NCBI RefSeq assembly: GCF_024305035.1
Contig: NZ_JAMWZB010000013.1
Location: 1 to 64,000, forward strand
Direction: 5' to 3'
From: Algoriphagus sp.
Lineage (GTDB): Bacteria > Bacteroidota > Bacteroidia > Cytophagales > Cyclobacteriaceae
Length of the DNA stretch: 64,000 nucleotides
Shown: positions 6,663 to 14,930 of the stretch, piece after piece
How positions within the stretch are numbered: the stretch's first letter is position 1
Layout of the letters: the number at the start of each line of letters is the position of its first letter
Program-made: the position numbers and the translations under genes
The notes under the pieces: model-generated
Database searches by the model: none
Told to the model about the DNA's origin: nothing
Seen by the model: the letters and a program-made list of their open reading frames with translations, nothing else

Positions 6663-7454
6663 ATGTCAACCTATAAAGTACCCACCATGGCCGAAATGGC
6701 CGCAAATGGCCAGGAGCCTGAAGTCCTTTTTTGGGTAGGCTGTGCCGGTTCATTTGATGACCGATACAAAGCCGTAACCCAGGCTTTTGTCAAAATATTG
6801 AACAAGGTAGGAGTTTCATTTGCTGTTTTGGGCCCAGAGGAAGCCTGTACTGGAGATCCTGCCCGACGTGCAGGAAATGAATTCCTGTTTCAAATGCAGG
6901 CCGTAGCCAATATACAAGTACTCAATGGATACAACATCAAAAAGGTAGTCACTGCTTGCCCGCATTGCTTTAACACGATCAAAAATGAATACCCTGCACT
7001 AGGTGGCGAATACGAAGTAATTCATCATTCCCAGTTTCTCCAGCAATTGATTAATGCAGGAAAAGTTGCCTTAAAAGGCGGTGGTGAATTCAAAGGAAAG
7101 AAAATTACCTTTCACGACTCCTGCTTCCTTGGCCGCGCCAACAACGTCTATGAAGCCCCTCGGGAAGTCATCAAGGCCTTGGACGTGGAGTTGGTCGAAA
7201 TGAAGCGCTGCCGCACCAAAGGGCTTTGCTGTGGGGCAGGAGGCGGACAAATGTTTAAAGAACCTGAACCGGGCAAAAAAGACATCAATATCGAGCGGAC
7301 TGAAGAAGCCTTGGCCACCGGAGCGAGCACTATTGCCGTAGGATGTCCTTTCTGCTTGACCATGATGAGCGATGGAGTTAAAAACAAAGAGCAGGAAGAA
7401 AAGGTCAAAGTCTATGACCTTGCCGAAATGATTGCCAAAGATATGGGGATTTGA
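6663..7454 (+). CDS. CCG-domain Fe-S oxidoreductase (HdrB/LutA-like)
   Basis: A 263-residue soluble protein with two cysteine-rich (CCG) domains. The first includes VGCAGSFDDRY, EEACTGDPARR and TACPHCFNTIKNEYP. The second includes HDSCFLGRANNVYEAPR, KGLCCGAGGG and VGCPFCLTMM. In heterodisulfide reductase subunit B and the LutA/GlpC family these cysteines hold an unusual Fe-S centre that handles disulfide or two-electron chemistry. It follows the membrane Fe-S subunit and ends before a terminator, so the pair forms a bicistronic unit. A LutA role is unlikely because lutB and lutC are absent. Confidence 0.85.
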   Translation: MSTYKVPTMAEMAANGQEPEVLFWVGCAGSFDDRYKAVTQAFVKILNKVGVSFAVLGPEEACTGDPARRAGNEFLFQMQAVANIQVLNGYNIKKVVTACPHCFNTIKNEYPALGGEYEVIHHSQFLQQLINAGKVALKGGGEFKGKKITFHDSCFLGRANNVYEAPREVIKALDVELVEMKRCRTKGLCCGAGGGQMFKEPEPGKKDINIERTEEALATGASTIAVGCPFCLTMMSDGVKNKEQEEKVKVYDLAEMIAKDMGI

Positions 7455-7477
7455 ACACCCCGAATTGAATCAATTTC

Positions 7478-7509
7478 ACCCTTTTTACCGTTAGGTAGGA
7501 AGGGTTTTT
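7478..7509 (+). terminator. Terminator after the Fe-S oxidoreductase pair
   Basis: Stem ACCCTTTTTACC (7478-7489) pairs with GGTAGGAAGGGT (7494-7505), including G-U pairs, with a four-base loop, followed by TTTT. It lies 23 bases after the stop codon. Confidence 0.75.
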
Positions 7510-7530
7510 CAATTTAAACGAAAATAAAAA

Positions 7531-8022
7531 ATGTATATCCCATTTGCACAGATGCCAGAAAATTCCCGAGTGTGGGTTTATCAAGCCGAGCGGGAGTTTT
7601 CAGATAAGGAATTACAGCAAATTCATCATCGACTCAGTCAGTTTTGTGAGGGATGGAATGTGCACGGCAATCCATTGCCCACCTCCTATACAATAATTGA
7701 TAACCAACTCCTTGTTTTGGCTGCGGACGAAAGCGGTCTCGGTGCCAGTGGCTGCTCGATCGATAGCTCGGTCCGAGCGCTGAAAGAACTGGAAAGCCAA
7801 CTCCAAGTAAATTTGACAGACAGCGGAAAAGTCAGCTTTAAACCCCAGTTGGGAGGTAAAATTCAAGTCACCAGTGCTTTAGGCATCAAATCAAAAATCC
7901 AAGCCGGCGAGATCCAAGCTGATACGTTGATCATAAATCCCCAGGTAAATTCTAAAATGGATCTGGAAAATGTTTGGATTTCAGCAGAGAATAGCTGGTT
8001 AAACAAATACTTTCCAAATTAA
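7531..8022 (+). CDS. Conserved Bacteroidota protein of unknown function
   Basis: A 163-residue cytoplasmic protein without signal peptide or membrane span. Notable segments: RVWVYQAEREFSDKELQQI at the start, FCEGWNVHGNPLPTSYTIID, and LGASGCSIDSSVRALKELE. Homologues in this phylum are often mislabelled ABC transporter ATPase, but no Walker motif is present. The conserved W-x2-H-G and G-C-S-I-D-S motifs suggest a small enzyme or binding fold, otherwise unassigned. It sits between the Fe-S pair and the PorE-like gene, all on the plus strand. Confidence 0.7.
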   Translation: MYIPFAQMPENSRVWVYQAEREFSDKELQQIHHRLSQFCEGWNVHGNPLPTSYTIIDNQLLVLAADESGLGASGCSIDSSVRALKELESQLQVNLTDSGKVSFKPQLGGKIQVTSALGIKSKIQAGEIQADTLIINPQVNSKMDLENVWISAENSWLNKYFPN

Positions 8023-8060
8023 TTAGTAATATTCAACTCTGATCATCAAAGAACCCTCCG

Positions 8061-9992
8061 ATGAAAAACCATTTTTTGTGGACACTCTTTCTAGGCTTGA
8101 TTTTACTCAATGCCTGCAAAAGCCTTCAGGAAAAAGGTACCGAACAGTACCTTTCCGGGGAATATCAGTATGCGATTAACACCTTCAAGCAGATTCTGGA
8201 AGAGGATCCAGAAAATCAAGAGGCCAATCAAATCGTTGCCGAAAGTTACCGCTTATCCAATCGGGTAGAGCTAGCGGCTCCCTACTATGAAAAGCTAGTT
8301 GAAGAAGATCCAAACTTTGAGAATTACTTTTTTCTCGGACAAAGTTTAAAAGCCCAGCAAGAAGACGAAAAGGCAAAAGAAGCCTTTGAAAAAGCCCGGG
8401 AATACACTCAGGATGAAAGTCTTTTGGCCCGAGTAAACCAAGAGCTCTCCGGAATTGAATTTGCCGAAGGAATCGAAAACTACTGGCCTTACCATGAATT
8501 GGTCAACTATCGCGAACTGAATACTTCCGGTCCGGATTATGCCCCGATTGTCAGCGAGCAGTTTTTATACTTTACCAGTGCTAGACAGGCTTCTGGCATT
8601 TATCCGGCTACGGGAACACCTTATACCAAGCTCTTCCGTACGCGAGCCGAAGACCTCCGAGTGGATGTCAGTGGGATTCAACCGCTTCCCGAATTCCAAA
8701 ATGAGGAAGGATTGAATCAAGCCGCAGCGGCAATCAGTCCAGATGGAAATACCATTATTTATGCCCGAGGTAATTCAACTTCCCCACGCGACCTTCCTGA
8801 AACCGCCCTTTTTGCTTCTTATTTTCGTGGATCCGGATTTTCTCAGCCGATTTGGATGCCGGTAAATGAAGATGAATATTGGTGGAATTCCACCCCTTCT
8901 TTTAGTCCCGATGGAGAGGAACTTTTTTTTGCTTCCAATCGTCCCGGGGGATTTGGGGGAATTGACCTATACAAAGCCACTAAACTGGCTAATGGAGATT
9001 TTGGAAATGCAGTGAATCTCGGCCCCAACATCAATACCGCCGGCAATGAGCTTTTCCCAAGAATGGCTCCCGACGGTAAATTTTTCTTTGCTTCCGACGG
9101 GCATCCCGGATTCGGAAAACTTGATCTTTTCGTAGCCGAATCCAATGAAGATGGTGAACAAATCATCAAAAATCTTGGAGAAAATATCAATAGTTCGGCA
9201 GATGATTTCGCCATTTTCTTTACGGATTACCCCAAAGAGGGCTTCCTTTCTTCCAACCGTGAAGACGGAGTTGGAGACGATGACATTTATTATTTTGAGG
9301 ACAAAACCCCTACCCCAAAAATCGTTAATGTCTTGCTGGATGTCACGACCAAAGAGCGGGTAGCCGGAGAGGAAGATCAAATTCTGGAACAGGCCCGAGT
9401 CGTGCTCTATGATGAAGAAAACAAACAAATCGGCGGAGACTTCTCCAACTCCCGAGGTCAGGTTCGCTTTACCATGGAGCCGGAATCAGACTACACGATC
9501 ATTACCTCCAAAAACGGCTATTTCTCCAAATCCATCGCCTACTCTACCCGAGGCAAAACCCCGGATCCAAGTACCTTGGTGCAGGACGTGACCAACGTCA
9601 GTCTTGACACGACTATAGTTTTGGATCAATTGATTTTGGATAAATCCATCATTTTGGAAAATATTTACTATGACTTGGATAAAGCCGAAATCCGGGCGGA
9701 TGCTGCAGTGGAATTGGATAAATTGGTGCAGATTCTCAAAGATAATCCTGCTATCCGAATTGAGTTAAGTTCGCATACTGACGCGCGATCTTCGGATCAA
9801 TACAACCTAGACCTTTCGCAGCGTAGGGCCCAATCAGCTGTAGATTACATCGTCTCTCAGGGAATTGATGAAGATCGTTTGGTGGCCAAAGGCTATGGAG
9901 AAACCCAACTCATCATTGAAAACGCGCAAACCGAAGAAGAGCATCAAGTCAACCGGCGTACCGAGTTTAAGGTGATTGAAATTAAGGAATAG
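8061..9992 (+). CDS. porE: PorE-like OmpA-family lipoprotein (TPR, beta-propeller, CRD, OmpA)
   Basis: A 643-residue lipoprotein: the signal peptide ends in the lipobox LLNAC (Cys19). Then come TPR repeats (about 25-130), a PD40/WD40-type propeller (about 150-410, with repeats such as SPDGNTIIYA, SPDGEELFFAS, APDGKFFFAS), a carboxypeptidase-like regulatory domain (about 420-500, ARVVLYDEENKQIGGDFSNSRG) and a C-terminal OmpA peptidoglycan-binding domain (about 530-640, SSHTDARSSDQYNLDLSQRR). This is the domain order of PorE, the type IX secretion component thought to tether the machine to peptidoglycan. Other OmpA/TPR proteins of gliding bacteria share it, so orthology is likely but not certain. 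Confidence 0.75.
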   Translation: MKNHFLWTLFLGLILLNACKSLQEKGTEQYLSGEYQYAINTFKQILEEDPENQEANQIVAESYRLSNRVELAAPYYEKLVEEDPNFENYFFLGQSLKAQQEDEKAKEAFEKAREYTQDESLLARVNQELSGIEFAEGIENYWPYHELVNYRELNTSGPDYAPIVSEQFLYFTSARQASGIYPATGTPYTKLFRTRAEDLRVDVSGIQPLPEFQNEEGLNQAAAAISPDGNTIIYARGNSTSPRDLPETALFASYFRGSGFSQPIWMPVNEDEYWWNSTPSFSPDGEELFFASNRPGGFGGIDLYKATKLANGDFGNAVNLGPNINTAGNELFPRMAPDGKFFFASDGHPGFGKLDLFVAESNEDGEQIIKNLGENINSSADDFAIFFTDYPKEGFLSSNREDGVGDDDIYYFEDKTPTPKIVNVLLDVTTKERVAGEEDQILEQARVVLYDEENKQIGGDFSNSRGQVRFTMEPESDYTIITSKNGYFSKSIAYSTRGKTPDPSTLVQDVTNVSLDTTIVLDQLILDKSIILENIYYDLDKAEIRADAAVELDKLVQILKDNPAIRIELSSHTDARSSDQYNLDLSQRRAQSAVDYIVSQGIDEDRLVAKGYGETQLIIENAQTEEEHQVNRRTEFKVIEIKE

Positions 9993-10307
9993 TTGTTTTT
10001 GCTTCCAAGAATAGCTGAATAGGAATCGCATTGAGGACGAAGAACCTATTCCAAAAAGTCAAGGAGTCGGGGGGATCCTCCCCCTGAAAAATAATTGAAA
10101 AAAGTGACTGATTCCCACAGGCAACCTACCTGGTAGCATTAGGGTAAACCAATTGCGGAACAGCCTAGCTCTGCATGGCACCTATTTGCTACGCGATGGA
10201 AGGCTTTATCCTTGGAGTAAATTCGAAACTGGCTATTCCTTCTATCCGGACGGCTTTAGGCTATTTTCGTTCGAGGCAGGGATGTTGATTTTTCAGCGGG
10301 CAACAAC
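9993..10307. other. Gene-free interval with two hairpins
   Basis: After porE, GAATAGG (10017-10023) pairs with CCTATTC (10045-10051), and GGGGGG (10069-10074) pairs with TCCCCC (10079-10084). Neither is followed by a T run, so they are at best weak plus-strand terminators. 10100-10300 holds no credible gene: the only long frame (10153-10446) starts with TTG and overlaps the opposite gene's 3' end. Confidence 0.5.
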
Positions 10308-10616
10308 TCAGGAATACCTTTTCCTGATTTCAGCTTTTTGCTTTTGCCGCTCCCAAAGGGCTTTGGCTAAATCTAGGGAGATTTGGTCCGGCTCGGATTC
10401 ATGTAGAATTCTCCGCAGCTGTGCTTCTCCCAAATCTATCCGATAGCAAATCTGAAGCAAGCGCTCAAAATCCCGATCGAGCAGTTGACTAATTGCTTGG
10501 GAAAGCAAAATCACCACTTCAGCTTCAGAAATAGGATGGGCTAGGCTGGGCAAGTCCCAATCCGCTTTAACCAAATCTAAGGCAATTTTCTCGATCTCAG
10601 TGAGCGGCGCAGTCAT
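10308..10616 (-). CDS. Small conserved protein of unknown function
   Basis: A 102-residue, all-helical, soluble, acidic N-terminal/basic C-terminal protein. Key segments: LTEIEKIALDLVKADW, EAEVVILLSQAISQLLDRDF, LLQICYRIDLGEAQLRRILH. The C-terminus KALWERQKQKAEIRKRYS is strongly basic. I do not recognise a family. It lies downstream of the DUF5606 gene and is separated from it by a hairpin terminator, whose T run ends only a few bases before this ATG. Its expression would therefore depend on read-through or on its own weak promoter. Confidence 0.6.
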   Translation of the reverse strand: MTAPLTEIEKIALDLVKADWDLPSLAHPISEAEVVILLSQAISQLLDRDFERLLQICYRIDLGEAQLRRILHESEPDQISLDLAKALWERQKQKAEIRKRYS

Positions 10617-10621
10617 GGCAT

Positions 10622-10645
10622 CAAAAAAGCCCGGAGAACCGGGCT
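10622..10645 (-). terminator. Terminator or attenuator between the DUF5606 gene and the 102-aa gene
   Basis: A perfect seven-base stem AGCCCGG (10628-10634) / CCGGGCT (10639-10645), loop AGAA, followed on the minus strand by TTTTTT. It ends the DUF5606 transcript 9-30 bases after its stop codon and directly abuts the next gene's start. Confidence 0.8.
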
Positions 10646-10653
10646 GGGTTAGT

Positions 10654-11100
10654 TTACGATTCAGATTCTTCTTGGCCTGATTCGGCAGCGTCCTCCTCGC
10701 TGGCCGGCTCCAAAACCTCAGGAGCTTGGACTCGAATGAGTCTATACCAAGAAATCAATTTTTTGATATCGGAAGTATATACTCGGGATTCATCCACTTC
10801 CGGAAGGATATGCTTCATAAAGGCTCTCAGTTCGGCATCATCCGGATTGGCATCCAAGCCCAAATCCCCTTGAAATTCTGCCTCGATTTTCTGCATCACC
10901 GCTTGCAGCGGTTCGGCGCCTTCTTCAGTCAGGGTGTAAATCGAAATATCTGAAAGAATGGAAACCCGCTGGGACATCCCTGCCACCAATTTGGCCTTCT
11001 TTTCATCCATACTCTCCAAAATCACCCCCGAGCGGGAAGGCTTCAAAACTTTATACAAGCCGGGCTTGCCGGCAACGGTAGCAATGTCTTTAAAATTCAT
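10654..11100 (-). CDS. DUF5606 domain protein
   Basis: A 148-residue protein. The N-terminal half (IATVAGKPGLYKVLKPSRSG, VILESMDEKKAKLVAGMSQR, ISIYTLTEEG) has the pattern of DUF5606, a small family confined to Bacteroidota. The second half has a helical segment (ELRAFMKHILPEVDESRVYT, SDIKKLISWYRLI) and an acidic tail (SEEDAAESGQEESES). Function unknown; the family is often near translation or ribosome-assembly genes, here engB just upstream on the same strand (37-base gap), so the two are probably co-transcribed. Confidence 0.8.
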   Translation of the reverse strand: MNFKDIATVAGKPGLYKVLKPSRSGVILESMDEKKAKLVAGMSQRVSILSDISIYTLTEEGAEPLQAVMQKIEAEFQGDLGLDANPDDAELRAFMKHILPEVDESRVYTSDIKKLISWYRLIRVQAPEVLEPASEEDAAESGQEESES

Positions 11101-11137
11101 CAGTTATCATTTTGAGCTTGCAAATATAGAAATGACA

Positions 11138-11749
11138 TCAATTGTTCACACCACTTTCGTACTCTTTGACCAAATCATCGATAAAATTGAGCAATTCCTC
11201 GGATCCTTGGCCTGTCTCGGCACTCGTAACGAAATAATCCGGGGCTTCTTCGAAAATCTCTTCCGTCTTCTTGAGAAACTGCTGGACATGTTGAGCCGTC
11301 TTACTTTTGGACTGCTTGTCTGATTTGGTAAATACGATCGCTGCGGGCACTCCTTCTGTGCCACACCAAAGCAAGAATTCCAAGTCAATCTTCTGCGGTT
11401 CAAGCCGGCTGTCAATCAATACAAATACCCCACAGAGATTCTCCCGTTTCAGCAGGTAGGTCTGAATCATGCTCTCCCAACCTTTTTTCACTTTCACATT
11501 GACTTTGGCAAAACCATAACCCGGCAAATCCACCATATACCAGCGGTCGTTGATCATAAAGTGATTAATCAACTGGGTTTTTCCGGGCTTTTGTGAAGTT
11601 TTAGCCAGATCTTTTTTTCCCGTCAGCGCATTGATCAGGGAACTTTTACCCACGTTGGACCTACCGATAAAGGCGATTTCAGCCCGGTCAGGGTTGGGGC
11701 ACTTCCCCGGGTCAGCATTAGAAATGACAAATTCGGCTTTCTTGATCAT
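11138..11749 (-). CDS. engB: Ribosome biogenesis GTP-binding protein EngB/YsxC/YihA
   Basis: A 203-residue TRAFAC GTPase. The G1 P-loop is GRSNVGKSSL (near residue 29), G3 is DLPGYG (near 75), G4 is TKSD (near 139), and the G5-like SAETGQG is near 176. Length and motif order match EngB, which helps assemble the 50S subunit and is usually essential. The first ATG gives an N-terminal strand typical of the family (IKKAEFVISNADPGKCP). It is divergent to menG, with about 120 bases between the start codons. Confidence 0.95.
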   Translation of the reverse strand: MIKKAEFVISNADPGKCPNPDRAEIAFIGRSNVGKSSLINALTGKKDLAKTSQKPGKTQLINHFMINDRWYMVDLPGYGFAKVNVKVKKGWESMIQTYLLKRENLCGVFVLIDSRLEPQKIDLEFLLWCGTEGVPAAIVFTKSDKQSKSKTAQHVQQFLKKTEEIFEEAPDYFVTSAETGQGSEELLNFIDDLVKEYESGVNN

Positions 11750-11872
11750 GATTTTTATTTTCGCTGTAAAAATAAGGGATTATTATTTTGGAAGAGAATA
11801 CTTCTCAATTTCAACATTTTTCCAATCCTCGGGTTTCTTTGGTAATATTGCAATCCATTAGCTCGATACGAA

Positions 11873-12595
11873 ATGTCCGTAGTCCCTTACAAAGATAAAG
11901 AAGACCCCAAAAAAGCACAGGTCGCTGAAATGTTTAACAATATCAGCCCCAAATATGACTTGCTCAATCATGTCCTGAGCTTGGGAATTGATATTATTTG
12001 GAGAAAAAAAGCGATCAAGATGCTGAAAAAAGATCAGCCCAAACTGATTTTGGATATCGCAACCGGAACGGGCGATTTTGCCATTGAAGCATTGGCTCTG
12101 AATCCAGATAAAATCATCGGGGTGGATATTTCCGAAGGAATGCTTGACGAAGGCCGAAAGAAAATGAAAAAGCGGGGGCTGGAGGACAAGATCGAAATGC
12201 AACTCGGGGATTCAGAAGGTTTGCTTTTCGAAGATAATAAGTTTGATGCGGTCATCGTTTCATTTGGAGTTAGGAACTTCGAAAACCTGGAAAAAGGACT
12301 TGCGGATATGTATCGGGTTTTGAAGCCGGGAGGCAAGACTGTTATCCTGGAATTTAGCAAGCCACGTGCTTTCCCCATGAAGCAAGCTTATGCCTTTTAT
12401 TCCAATGCCGTGCTCCCTCAAATAGGAAAGATTGTATCCAAAGACAATTCTGCGTATACTTATCTTCCCGAGTCGGTACAGGCTTTTCCGGATGGACAGG
12501 ATTTTCTGGCCGTACTTAAAAAAGTTGGATTTCACAGCACCGTATGCAAACCACTCACTTTTGGAATAAGCTCGATTTACATCGGAGAAAAATAA
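11873..12595 (+). CDS. ubiE: Demethylmenaquinone methyltransferase (UbiE/MenG)
   Basis: A 240-residue class I SAM-dependent methyltransferase. Family motifs: [20 protein letters not shown] near the N-terminus, SAM-binding [14 protein letters not shown] (about 60-73), [15 protein letters not shown], and [20 protein letters not shown] followed by [15 protein letters not shown]. It performs the last C-methylation of menaquinone (the enzyme can also act on ubiquinone in other bacteria). It fits the menaquinone-based respiration of Bacteroidota. Its 3' end overlaps porT by 52 bases in another frame, so the two are translationally linked. Confidence 0.95.
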   Translation: MSVVPYKDKEDPKKAQVAEMFNNISPKYDLLNHVLSLGIDIIWRKKAIKMLKKDQPKLILDIATGTGDFAIEALALNPDKIIGVDISEGMLDEGRKKMKKRGLEDKIEMQLGDSEGLLFEDNKFDAVIVSFGVRNFENLEKGLADMYRVLKPGGKTVILEFSKPRAFPMKQAYAFYSNAVLPQIGKIVSKDNSAYTYLPESVQAFPDGQDFLAVLKKVGFHSTVCKPLTFGISSIYIGEK

Positions 12596-13356
12596 TATCC
12601 GGTTCCATCCTTATTCTTTTTATTCTTCTTCACCAGCTACCCGTCCAAGCTCAGGGGATGTTTGGGCTGACGAGTTCTTCAGGTTCTGATGAAAAGTTAA
12701 TTTCCTACGGCTTTTTCCTAGCCGGACACCATAGCACCTTTCGGGTCAACTATTCCGATGCCTTCGTCGATCCCAATGCCAATGTCTCCCCTGAGGTACG
12801 AGCAATCTTTCCAAGATACTCCCCTGGGTTTTCCCTTGGGTTTATAGGAATGCTCCGTTTCCATGATCAGGTGCAGATGCTTTTTACGCCAAAAGTCGGT
12901 TTTTATGAATACAAAACCGAGGTTCACTATTTTAACGATCAAATCGACACAGAGTTAATAGGTGGAGATGTTATTGTAACCGGAGAAAATAGGGGAGAAA
13001 TTATCACCTATAACTCAGAAGCTACCATGGTAGAGCTTCCCTTACTTTTCAAATATCGATCCCAGCGATTCAACAATACCCGAATGTATTTTCTAGGTGG
13101 TGCCAGCTATCAATTCCGCACCAAAACCCAAGAGGAAGCCAATTTGGAGGAGCTAGTGACTACCGGACAAGATTATACCATCGAATTGGGAATGGGCTTC
13201 GAGATCTATTTCAAATACTTCAAATTTGCTCCCGAAATCCGCTTTTCTCATGGCTTAAACAATCTTTATCAGGTCGAAAATACGCAGGCTGATTTTCGGG
13301 ATGCCATTTCTTCAATCAAGCGAAAGAACATTACCATCTATCTGAATTTTCAGTAG
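12544..13356 (+). CDS. porT: Type IX secretion outer-membrane protein PorT
   Basis: A 270-residue protein with a signal peptide (hydrophobic stretch about 17-32, cleaved after VQAQ) and an eight-strand-type outer-membrane beta barrel, seen as alternating aromatic strands ([66 protein letters not shown]). Length and the final NITIYLNFQ strand match PorT/SprT, needed for type IX secretion. The only usual start that leaves a complete signal peptide is the ATG inside ubiE, giving a 52-base overlap. The menaquinone methyltransferase-porT pairing is also known from other Bacteroidota. Confidence 0.85.
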   Translation: MQTTHFWNKLDLHRRKIISGSILILFILLHQLPVQAQGMFGLTSSSGSDEKLISYGFFLAGHHSTFRVNYSDAFVDPNANVSPEVRAIFPRYSPGFSLGFIGMLRFHDQVQMLFTPKVGFYEYKTEVHYFNDQIDTELIGGDVIVTGENRGEIITYNSEATMVELPLLFKYRSQRFNNTRMYFLGGASYQFRTKTQEEANLEELVTTGQDYTIELGMGFEIYFKYFKFAPEIRFSHGLNNLYQVENTQADFRDAISSIKRKNITIYLNFQ

Positions 13357-13391
13357 GCCAGGAAATCCTTTAAATTTTTAGCGAATAATCC

Positions 13392-13399
13392 TACATTTA
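13392..13399 (+). promoter_or_regulatory. Possible -7 box immediately before the SDR gene
   Basis: TACATTTA matches TAnnTTTG at seven of eight positions and ends three bases before the ATG at 13403. If used, the mRNA would be leaderless. The -33 element is not convincing. Confidence 0.3.
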
Positions 13400-13402
13400 A
13401 CC

Positions 13403-14161
13403 ATGGAACGAAAAATTGCTTTAGTCACCGGAGCTACCTCCGGAATCGGAAAAGCTTGCGCCTTAATTTTGGCAAAAAACGGCTATCATCTTATTGTGAC
13501 CGGTCGCCGAACTGATCGATTGGAGCAAGTTCAACAGGAAGTGCCTGAGGGAATCGAGGTGTTACCGCTCACTTTTGATGTTCGGGACAAGGAGGCTGTT
13601 TTTACACTGTTGGGAAATCTACCTGAACCTTGGAAAAACATCGATATTCTCATCAATAATGCTGGAAATGCACATGGTCTTGACCCGATTCAAACCGGGA
13701 ATACGGATGATTGGGATGCCATGTTGGACATCAATGTCAAAGGGCTGCTCTATGTCTCCAAAGCCATTATCCCCGGTATGTGCGAACGGAAATCGGGAAC
13801 CATCATCAATATCGGTTCGATCGCCGGAAAAGAAGTTTATCCCAACGGAAACGTGTATTGTGGTTCCAAGCATGCTGTGGACGCGATAACCAAAGGCATG
13901 CGAATAGACCTCAATTCTTTTGGCATCAAAGTAATTGGAATTCATCCGGGTTTGGTTGAAACCGAATTCTCTTTGGTCCGGTTCAAGGGAGACGAAGACC
14001 GCGCCGAAAAAATATACCAGGGATACGAACCGCTTTTGGCCCAGGATATTGCCGAGATCGTGGAGTTTTGTATCAATCGTCCCCCACATGTGGTTTTGGC
14101 CGATATCGTCGTACTGCCAACCGCTCAGGCTTCCGCTACGTTAGTCCATAAAAACAACTAA
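13403..14161 (+). CDS. Short-chain dehydrogenase/reductase (YdfG-like)
   Basis: A 252-residue classical SDR. The NAD(P)-binding TGATSGIGKACA lies at about 9-20, the NNAG motif in ILINNAGNAHG near 86, catalytic Ser in IINIGSIAG near 140, and the YxxxK motif in VYCGSKHAVDA near 153. GRRTDRL after the second strand suggests NADP(H) preference. Closest in style to YdfG, an NADP-dependent 3-hydroxy acid/serine dehydrogenase, but the substrate cannot be fixed from sequence. It ends three bases before the VanX-like gene and may be co-transcribed with it. Confidence 0.85.
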   Translation: MERKIALVTGATSGIGKACALILAKNGYHLIVTGRRTDRLEQVQQEVPEGIEVLPLTFDVRDKEAVFTLLGNLPEPWKNIDILINNAGNAHGLDPIQTGNTDDWDAMLDINVKGLLYVSKAIIPGMCERKSGTIINIGSIAGKEVYPNGNVYCGSKHAVDAITKGMRIDLNSFGIKVIGIHPGLVETEFSLVRFKGDEDRAEKIYQGYEPLLAQDIAEIVEFCINRPPHVVLADIVVLPTAQASATLVHKNN

Positions 14162-14164
14162 GCT

Positions 14165-14908
14165 TTGAAATACCACTATTTCATTCTTTGCATCCTGCTC
14201 ATTTCCTGTTCTGCACCGAAAAGTGAGCAGGAAAAATTTTCTGAGGATCAACTCAAAAATGCACGACCAATCGCCGAATTGAATCCGGCTCCACTTCCTG
14301 AACTCGAGCAAAAACTCATCGACCAAGGGCTGGAAAATGTTGAAGTAGAAATTCCAGGAATTCGCGTGGAATTGAAGTATTCGACTACGGATAATTTCTT
14401 TGGAGAAGATGTCTATGGAGACCTGACCCGAGCTTATTTACAACCTGAGGCGGTAGCGCGTCTTAAAAAAGCCCAAGAATTACTTCAAGCTGACTATCCC
14501 CACTTTACCCTTCATGTGTACGATGGCGTAAGGCCCAGGTCTGTTCAGCAGATTCTTTGGGACAACTTGGACAAACCCGACAGTGTCAAGCCGCTGTATG
14601 TAGCCGATCCAAAAGTCGGCAGCCTTCACAATTTCGGTGTGGCTGTGGATTTGACCATTTTTGATTCCGAGGCCGATTCGGTGTTGGATATGGGAACGGA
14701 CTATGATTTCTTTGGCTATGCGGCCTATCCCGACCGGGAAGAACAAATGCTCGAAGAAGGGATCATCACCCCAGCTCAAATCACAAATCGGAAAATCCTT
14801 CGAAAAGTGATGAACCAAGCAGGTTTTACAGGAATAGGCTCCGAATGGTGGCACTTCAACGCCTACAGCAGAAAAGAGGCTGGGGAAAAATTTAAAATCG
14901 TTGAATAA
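14165..14908 (+). CDS. D-alanyl-D-alanine dipeptidase, VanX/DdpX family lipoprotein
   Basis: A 247-residue protein starting with TTG (14165). That start gives a lipoprotein signal with lipobox LLISC. The peptidase M15D core shows the Zn motif GSLHNFGVAVDLTI (SxHxxGxAxD, near 155-168) and EWWHFNAY (near 228-235), with catalytic Arg in YDGVRPRSVQQ. Members cleave D-Ala-D-Ala dipeptides. Anchoring to a membrane suggests peptidoglycan salvage or remodelling rather than vancomycin resistance, since no vanHA genes are present. Confidence 0.9.
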   Translation: MKYHYFILCILLISCSAPKSEQEKFSEDQLKNARPIAELNPAPLPELEQKLIDQGLENVEVEIPGIRVELKYSTTDNFFGEDVYGDLTRAYLQPEAVARLKKAQELLQADYPHFTLHVYDGVRPRSVQQILWDNLDKPDSVKPLYVADPKVGSLHNFGVAVDLTIFDSEADSVLDMGTDYDFFGYAAYPDREEQMLEEGIITPAQITNRKILRKVMNQAGFTGIGSEWWHFNAYSRKEAGEKFKIVE

Positions 14909-14930
14909 TTCTTTTTACTCCTACTCATTC

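Noticed and set aside
10069..10084. GGGGGGATCCTCCCCC hairpin as a porE terminator
   Set aside because: Stable stem but no T run after it; kept only as a structural note.
10153..10446. 97-codon plus-strand frame after porE
   Set aside because: TTG start, no similarity recognised, overlaps the end of the opposite 102-residue gene. The N-terminal 45 residues look slightly protein-like, but not enough to call.
14165..14908. Vancomycin-resistance vanX
   Set aside because: No vanH, vanA or vanRS genes nearby; a lipid-anchored wall-salvage dipeptidase is more likely.
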